NCBI GenBank assembly: GCA_027011425.1
Contig: JALUZX010000453.1
Location: forward strand, 1 to 8,362
DNA from: Planctomycetota bacterium
GTDB taxonomy: Bacteria; Planctomycetota; UBA1135; JALUZX01
Direction of reading: 5' to 3'
DNA length: 8,362 nt
Shown here: one piece after another, positions 4,637-8,362 of the stretch
How the letters are laid out: each line of letters starts with the position of its first letter
How positions within the stretch are numbered: position 1 is the first letter of the stretch
Position numbers and translations under genes: made by a program
The notes under the pieces: generated by a model
The model's input: the letters and a program-made list of their open reading frames with translations, nothing else
Database searches by the model: none
Told to the model about the DNA's origin: nothing

Positions 4637-7456
4637 TTATTTCTTCTTGGCCATTATGTCCTTGATCTGCCACGGAGTATACCATGGTTCTTTCCGAAGA
4701 GGCTTGGATGGAGCCGTGATGGACTCCACTTTGGGTGGCGCCGGCGCCCCATAAGGGTTCGGAAGTTTCTCCCAGTTCAAACCAAGGAAGCTCTGGAGAT
4801 TGGTCCAAAGGTGCTGGCTGTCCGGGTTGGCCAACTGGGCGTTGAACCGCCATCCCGTAACGTAGGTATTTTGGCTCCAAGTAAGGGTGGTATCGGGAAC
4901 GATGTCAGGCCCCCGGGTGTCCCCGATGCCCCAGGTGAGGTCGAGGACGTAGATGTTATTGGGAGAAGGATTGAACCCGAAGGGCCCAAGCATGCTCTGG
5001 TTGGACCAGGGATCGAGCCAGCCGCCCTGGGTGCTGTAGGCCCACGCTCCCGGCGGGTTGATGATCCCGTAGAAGGCGTCGTAGGTATCCTTGACGTAAT
5101 AGAGGTTCTCGTTGTCATACCAGGGCGTTCCGCTGGAACCGCCCAAACCCTTGAACCAGGGGTTACAGCCGAAGGCGTCCGTGAAGGTACTGACCGTTCC
5201 TGTCGGAGTAGGCCTCGTACGCCAAGGGCCGGGGTACATGCCCCAGAAGGGATGAATGTCGCTCAAAAGGTGAGGGGAAAAATCGCAAAGCAGGTTTCGC
5301 ATAAAGGGCTTTTTCCCGCCCGAAATTAAACTAGCCCGAATGGTGCCTGTCTCGCCTGTTGTGTAATTGTATGTTACCGGCCCTTGTACAAAAAGGGGTG
5401 GCGTTTGACCTGTCACCCCCCAGGCGTCGGCCCACCAATCATAGGGCCTATAATTATAAGCAGGCGACACGCTCCGGCCTACCCAAAGGTTGTAATTCGG
5501 CCGCGTGGGGTTGGAATACCCGGGTCCGATGTAATTGAAGAAGAGGATGGCCGTATTGTCGAAGGTGTTGTAACCCGAGGGCTTGGGGGCCCCGGGCCGG
5601 TCCTCGGGCGACTTGGAGAGGATCGTGGTTTCCGCCAGGTAACCAGCGATGATCAACTCACCCAGTTCGTCCGCGCCAAGATCGGTGTAATTCTGGCTCC
5701 CCAGCCAGGTGTTGCTGGGGTTGTACCAGTAGCAATCTTCGGACCTGGCGTTCCCGAAGCCCTCCATGTCAGTATCGGCGCAATCATAGGCCGCGTAATC
5801 CGCGAAAGACAGAGGAAGGCCAGGGGGGTAATTCATGGTTGTTCCGTTTTGCATAACGATGGGAAAATTGCTGCAACAGAAATCCAATCCCACATCAACG
5901 AGCGGGTTGGAGGAAGACCGGTCGACCCCGCCGCCCGGAGTCTTCCCAACGTGATAGGTGAGACGGAAGTCATGGGGCGAGAGATCATGATTGGAAGGGA
6001 GAATATTACCGGAAAAATTGTGGTAATTCCAGAGGATATCGTTGATGTAGAGGTTTCCCCGGTTCGCAGGATTTCCGAACCCAGTATACTGGGAAATGTC
6101 CACCCTTGGAGAAGCATTGAGGCCCTGGTTGGCATAATTCGGCCATCCAGGGATCGCGCCCCCGGTGTTCACCCTTTTCTGGGTGGAACTCACGTATTCA
6201 TAGGCATTGAAATTCTGGAGGATCTGGGTCCCAGTCGAACCGATCGTATTCACGATCATGTCCCCTGGTTGCAACCCTTCGAAGCCGGACATGGCCCCAA
6301 TCAAGGGCTTGTATCCCCGAACATTGGACCTGGAGGAGGAACCGGTATAAGGAGAAGTGGCATCGAAGATGCAATTCACGATGGCCGGTTTGCTCGACCC
6401 GTAACCCGGGATGGAGGAACGTAGATCGGGAGCTTTGAGAATTCCCACCAAGTTCCATGCAAAGGTGCAGTTGACGATCTTTGGTCGGTTCACCCTATTG
6501 AGGGAACCACCTCCATTGTAATTGTGGCCGCCTCCGATCGCTATTCCAACCACGTTGTTCGTGATGATGCAGTTTGTGATGGAAAGCCGGATCTCGTAAT
6601 CGGGAAACTCGGGTTGGGCCTCCCCTTCGATCACGACCCCGGCCCCTTTCACCGCCTTGCCTTGTTGCGTACCCAGAGCCTGGCCCCGGGCGCCTTCGAT
6701 GGTCACCCCGTCGATGAAGGAATATTCCCATTCGGAATGATTGGGATTTTCGTGGGTCCCGATGACGAGATTCCTGGTGTCCACCGTGAAAATGGAAGAT
6801 TCAAACTGCTGTCCCTCATAGCCACGGGCATTGAAAATAGTGTTCAAGGCACTGGTCCCCTGTATTCCAACCCGGTCCGGGATTGGAATCGGGAACCTCT
6901 CCCCGTTGTAGGGCAGATGGCTCTTGGGGTCGTAGTTGTTAGTCCCATCTGCCAAAGGCGCATACACACCTGGGAGGGCATGGATTACCACGGCGACAAC
7001 GGTTTTTTCGGTTTCGTCATTGGTCCAGGGCAGGCCATTCGACCCGAAATGAGCCCAAAACCAGGGCAGGAATCCACTAGTTCCGTTGATCGTCTTGAAG
7101 GCGTAGGGCAGGTGGATCAAGTAGCCCTGGGGTGCACCCGTCGTGCTTGCCAAGGGGTGGGTCTGGAGAGCAGGGTTCATGCCCGCCTGGTCCAGATTCT
7201 GGGTGGAAGCCAGGGCATCGTCCCCGTAAATGGGGTCCACGTAGACGTTCAGGACGAATTGGGTCCTTGCGGGAGGGTTGCCGGAAGGTCCCTGGGCGGT
7301 AGCAGGGCTAGCGGCGAAAAGGACCATGATGAAGAGGACAAGGATCCCGAGAACCAGGTAGGTAGGTAGGTAGGTAGGTAGGGAAGCCGTTCGGCTTTCG
7401 TTCGGTTCATTCTTTTTTTCTTTTTCATGACATCTCCTCGCAACACCTCTTTTCAC
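4637..7456 (-). CDS. Large secreted parallel beta-helix protein (DUF1565-like)
   Basis: The frame as sequenced runs from GTG 7456 and gives 939 residues. A hydrophobic core at residues 34-50 is followed by SPATA|QG, a good signal peptidase I site. Residues about 68-210 look like DUF1565: YVDPIYGDD, an 'AFKTI' segment, LPGVYAP, GERFPIPIPDRVGIQG. Residues about 245-365 show right-handed beta-helix rungs (SITNCIITNNVVGIAIGGG, IVNCTFAWNLVGI, IVNCIFDA). A DLGADELGE motif at 592-600 usually closes such domains. Residues 600-939 are rich in Trp, Tyr, Pro and Gly, and I do not recognise them. The last residues are basic (AKKK). The start is uncertain. The GTG has only GGGAAGG ten bases upstream and yields an odd n-region (RRCHEKEKKNEPNE). 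A far better start, ATG 7428 behind GAGGAG, is out of frame by one tetranucleotide repeat unit. The role is probably a surface or matrix structural protein. Polysaccharide binding or lysis is possible, but no catalytic residues are identified. Confidence 0.87.
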   Translation of the reverse strand: MKRGVARRCHEKEKKNEPNESRTASLPTYLPTYLVLGILVLFIMVLFAASPATAQGPSGNPPARTQFVLNVYVDPIYGDDALASTQNLDQAGMNPALQTHPLASTTGAPQGYLIHLPYAFKTINGTSGFLPWFWAHFGSNGLPWTNDETEKTVVAVVIHALPGVYAPLADGTNNYDPKSHLPYNGERFPIPIPDRVGIQGTSALNTIFNARGYEGQQFESSIFTVDTRNLVIGTHENPNHSEWEYSFIDGVTIEGARGQALGTQQGKAVKGAGVVIEGEAQPEFPDYEIRLSITNCIITNNVVGIAIGGGHNYNGGGSLNRVNRPKIVNCTFAWNLVGILKAPDLRSSIPGYGSSKPAIVNCIFDATSPYTGSSSRSNVRGYKPLIGAMSGFEGLQPGDMIVNTIGSTGTQILQNFNAYEYVSSTQKRVNTGGAIPGWPNYANQGLNASPRVDISQYTGFGNPANRGNLYINDILWNYHNFSGNILPSNHDLSPHDFRLTYHVGKTPGGGVDRSSSNPLVDVGLDFCCSNFPIVMQNGTTMNYPPGLPLSFADYAAYDCADTDMEGFGNARSEDCYWYNPSNTWLGSQNYTDLGADELGELIIAGYLAETTILSKSPEDRPGAPKPSGYNTFDNTAILFFNYIGPGYSNPTRPNYNLWVGRSVSPAYNYRPYDWWADAWGVTGQTPPLFVQGPVTYNYTTGETGTIRASLISGGKKPFMRNLLCDFSPHLLSDIHPFWGMYPGPWRTRPTPTGTVSTFTDAFGCNPWFKGLGGSSGTPWYDNENLYYVKDTYDAFYGIINPPGAWAYSTQGGWLDPWSNQSMLGPFGFNPSPNNIYVLDLTWGIGDTRGPDIVPDTTLTWSQNTYVTGWRFNAQLANPDSQHLWTNLQSFLGLNWEKLPNPYGAPAPPKVESITAPSKPLRKEPWYTPWQIKDIMAKKK
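7249..7428 (-). other. Out-of-frame alternative reading frame from the best start of the beta-helix gene
   Basis: ATG 7428 has GAGGAG five bases upstream and encodes MKKKKRMNRTKAER, a classic basic signal-peptide n-region, before entering the tetranucleotide repeat. As sequenced, the frame leaves the repeat in the wrong phase and stops after 59 codons at 7249. A gain of one 4-base unit, or a loss of two, would join it to the hydrophobic core YLVLGILVLFIMVLF and the rest of the beta-helix protein. With one unit gained, the product would be 931 residues. I read this as an 'off' phase of a switchable gene or as an assembly error, not as a separate gene. Confidence 0.6.
7356..7382. repeat. Tetranucleotide microsatellite, 6.75 copies of AGGT
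   Basis: This is a perfect 27-base period-4 run with no interruptions. On the coding minus strand it reads as CCTA repeats and encodes the tetrapeptide Leu-Pro-Thr-Tyr. Twelve bases are both three repeat units and four codons, so the same peptide is made in all three frames. A change of unit number therefore alters the downstream frame but not the local peptide. It lies inside the signal-peptide coding region, between the start codons and the hydrophobic core. Confidence 0.97.
7434..7439 (-). promoter_or_regulatory. Strong ribosome binding site for ATG 7428
   Basis: GAGGAG with a 5-base spacer to ATG 7428 is the best ribosome site near the beta-helix gene. It falls inside the coding frame of the GTG 7456 start and leads into a different frame. 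This is why the start of the gene is ambiguous. Confidence 0.7.
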
Positions 7457-7462
7457 TTCATT

Positions 7463-7651
7463 TTAGCCTTCCCGGGCCGGCTTGTACCAAAAAGGTGAGA
7501 ACAAAGCCCTAGGGGAAGGCCCAAAAAAACACACAAGAAAAACTCCGGAAGGGGGACTTCTAGGGAATGGGCTAAAAAAACCGGCCGGAAGAGAAATGGA
7601 GGGATCCCCTTGCATCAGACCCGAAAATCCACCAATTGGTCTGAAATTCAT
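7463..7651 (-). CDS. Possible 62-codon leader ORF
   Basis: ATG 7651 follows a perfect GGAGGT ribosome site with a 4-base spacer. The frame runs 62 codons to TAA (7465-7463) and ends 6 bases before GTG 7456 of the beta-helix gene, close enough for translational coupling. The predicted peptide is rich in Phe, Pro, Ser and Gly (for example SPFPRSPPSG) and matches no family I know. It contains a ten-base perfect palindrome, ACCAATTGGT (7631-7640). Its best support is the ribosome site and the spacing. Against it, open frames of this length are common by chance, and T-rich codon use differs from the neighbouring genes. It may be a regulatory leader, not a functional small protein. Confidence 0.3.
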   Translation of the reverse strand: MNFRPIGGFSGLMQGDPSISLPAGFFSPFPRSPPSGVFLVCFFGPSPRALFSPFWYKPAREG

Positions 7652-7698
7652 CTTGACCTCCGGATCTTTTTTCCAAACCCGGGCTATGAAGGTCAAGA
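7651..7698 (-). promoter_or_regulatory. Inverted repeat that would sequester the leader ribosome site
   Basis: On the minus strand TCTTGACCT (7698-7690) is perfectly complementary to AGGTCAAGA (7659-7651). Inside, CCGG at 7682-7679 can pair with CCGG at 7663-7660. Together the two stems cover the whole GGAGGT ribosome site and the A of ATG 7651. Folded, it would block initiation of the leader ORF. Unfolding by ligand, protein, temperature or a translating ribosome would open it. The same repeat could instead be a DNA operator. A T-rich run precedes it on the minus strand, so it is not a terminator in that direction. Confidence 0.45.
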
Positions 7699-7767
7699 AA
7701 AAAAACAAAAAAATTTTAGGTTCTGGACTTTTAACTTTTTGTTATCCCCTTCTCAGACGGCCCCCAG

Positions 7768-7807
7768 GGAACCTGCGGTTGTATGTTCTTGAGCTACAAA
7801 AGGTTCC
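7768..7807. repeat. Two-part stem-loop
   Basis: GGAACCT (7768-7774) pairs with AGGTTCC (7801-7807), and TTGTA (7779-7783) pairs with TACAA (7795-7799). The stems are separated by GCGG on one side and a single A on the other. No T tract directly follows on either strand. It could be part of a 5' leader RNA for the minus-strand operon. Confidence 0.5.
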
Positions 7808-7887
7808 ACCAGCCCTTTTTCTCTTGTTGCGTTCTCTTTTCGTCTACTTTTTTCGGGTGACCCTTTCCTTTTTTCTTTCTCTCCTTA

Positions 7888-7904
7888 CCAGGGGGACCCC
7901 CAGG
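7888..7904. repeat. Near-perfect palindrome with G5-A-C5 core
   Basis: CC-A-GGGGG-A-CCCCC-A-GG is symmetric about position 7896 apart from A/A mismatches. It sits at one end of the pyrimidine-rich run. A protein binding site is possible. With a single-base centre it is a poor RNA hairpin. Confidence 0.45.
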
Positions 7905-8167
7905 AAGAGGTGTTTAACCCTTGAGGCGCCCACCCACCTGGCCTGATACCCCCTGTCTCAGGGAATTTGCCGCTTTTAGTGATCAGCCCAGGGGGCCACG
8001 GACAAAGGCCCGGCTGGGGCCCGCCCTGCCCCCGTCCTGGTGTGGACCGGGCTGGTTTGGGGGCCTGGACTGGCGCACTGCTTGAAAAGGGCATTGTTTT
8101 CTTCGGGAGGGAGGACCTTGGAAGGCATGGGCGGAAACCTTCCCTTTTGCCGGCGGTTGTGGGAATT

Positions 8168-8213
8168 CTCCGGCCTTGCCGGAGGGGGGCTTTGGTCTTC
8201 CCGGGGCCCGGGA
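8168..8213 (-). repeat. Two stem-loops after the flagellar-type gene
   Basis: In transcription order, TCCCGGG-C-CCCGGGA (8213-8199) is a perfect interrupted palindrome. CTCCGGC-AAG-GCCGGAG (8184-8168) is a perfect 7-bp hairpin. Both lie within 55 bases after the stop of the FlhB-type gene. They are GC-rich but lack a following T tract. They may protect the 3' end or act in Rho-dependent or T-less termination. Confidence 0.4.
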
Positions 8214-8221
8214 CGGGGGAG

Positions 8222-8362
8222 TCAGGAAGGAGAGGAGAGGCTTTCCTCCAGGCGGTAGATGAAGGCCAGGATCTCGGCGACGGCCTGGTATGCGGCGGGG
8301 GGAACTTCCTCGCCCACCCCCAGGCCGGCCAGGACTTCCAGGAGTTCCGGGTCCTCCCGGAC
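8222..8362 (-). CDS. FlhB-type C-terminal domain protein, 3' part only
   Basis: The 46 visible residues end in DPELLEVLAGLGVGEEVPPAAYQAVAEILAFIYRL-type sequence (positions 5-38 of the fragment) plus a short Ser-rich tail. The pattern 'G.EVP...YQAVAEILAF.YRL' is characteristic of the cytoplasmic domain of the flagellar export switch FlhB. It also occurs in the small stand-alone FlhB-like proteins (YlqH/FhlB type) found beside flagellar or housekeeping genes. The NPTH autocleavage site and membrane part of true FlhB would lie outside the window, so the fragment cannot tell the two apart. The tail is short, which slightly favours the stand-alone form. It implies the organism encodes a flagellar or related export apparatus. 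Confidence 0.8.
   Translation of the reverse strand, partial: VREDPELLEVLAGLGVGEEVPPAAYQAVAEILAFIYRLEESLSSPS

Larger units (their letters stand above)
7700..8167. other. Non-coding interval upstream of the beta-helix gene
   Basis: I find no supported gene here. The part from about 7690 to 7740 is AT-rich, with homopolymer runs. Positions 7861-7887 are all pyrimidines on the plus strand except one adenine at 7887 (purine-rich on minus). Two inverted repeats lie at 7768-7807 and 7888-7904. From about 7950 to 8167 the DNA is GC-rich with only short, weak hairpins. The promoter of the minus-strand operon should be in or near this interval, but no matching -35/-10 pair with proper spacing is convincing. 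Confidence 0.5.

Noticed and set aside
5384..6424. Long plus-strand open frames antisense to the three large genes (also 2432-3361, 688-1434, 6524-7369)
   Set aside because: They lie wholly inside well-supported minus-strand genes with clear domains and signal peptides. Stop-free antisense frames are expected from GC-rich codon use.
7640..7740. Promoter with TTGACC as -35 on the minus strand
   Set aside because: No acceptable -10 hexamer lies 16-19 bases downstream. TTGACC is also one arm of the inverted repeat at 7651-7698.
7482..7946. 154-codon plus-strand open frame upstream of the beta-helix gene
   Set aside because: It has low-complexity Lys-rich and Phe/Leu-rich stretches from homopolymer DNA, crosses two inverted repeats, and shows no family resemblance.
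7885..8094. 69-codon minus-strand open frame after the FlhB-type gene
   Set aside because: It is Pro/Gly-rich with no ribosome site of note and no domain.

Overview
The window looks like a chromosomal segment of a GC-rich, Shine-Dalgarno-using, flagellated Gram-negative-type bacterium. The best guess is a member of Planctomycetota, with moderate confidence. That guess rests on recall of similar secreted-protein architectures in that phylum (a 'P..L...EGN' N-terminal module, FG-GAP/VCBS propellers with a lectin-like tail, DUF1565-type beta-helices ending in a 'D.GADE' motif), not on a database search. All convincing genes lie on the minus strand, so transcription runs from high to low coordinates.

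Layout in transcription order. (1) 8362-8222: the last 46 codons of an FlhB-type C-terminal domain protein of the flagellar or type III export family, cut by the window edge. (2) 8221-7457: about 765 bases without a confident gene. It holds several inverted repeats, purine-rich tracts, and a possible 62-codon leader ORF (7651-7463) whose perfect GGAGGT ribosome site is buried in an inverted repeat. (3) 7456-4637: a large secreted parallel beta-helix protein. (4) 4626-4595: a terminator-like hairpin. (5) 4570-1760: a secreted protein with 14 calcium-loop FG-GAP/VCBS repeats and a C-terminal beta-rich module. (6) 1749-625: a secreted 374-residue protein, 10 bases after the previous stop, with a similar C-terminal module. 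(7) 621-566: an operon-end terminator. (8) 560-1: a GC-rich stretch with no supported gene but a row of strong stem-loops.

The three large genes all encode exported proteins, and each has Gln at the predicted mature N-terminus. Together they look like a surface or extracellular-matrix cassette: an elongated beta-helix, a Ca2+-binding propeller protein and a smaller companion. Genes 5 and 6 are clearly co-transcribed. Gene 3 may feed into them by read-through of the weak terminator.

The most notable signal is at the start of the beta-helix gene. A perfect tetranucleotide tract (6.75 copies of AGGT on the plus strand, 7356-7382) sits between the best translation start (ATG 7428 behind GAGGAG, giving a textbook basic n-region MKKKKRMNRTKAER) and the hydrophobic signal-peptide core. 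As sequenced, that ATG is out of frame and ends after 59 codons. One extra repeat unit, or two fewer, would fuse it in frame to the whole 900-residue protein. The present full-length frame can be entered only from an upstream GTG (7456) with a poorer ribosome site. This has the form of a phase-variable contingency locus for a surface protein. A collapsed repeat or homopolymer error in the assembly is the main competing explanation.
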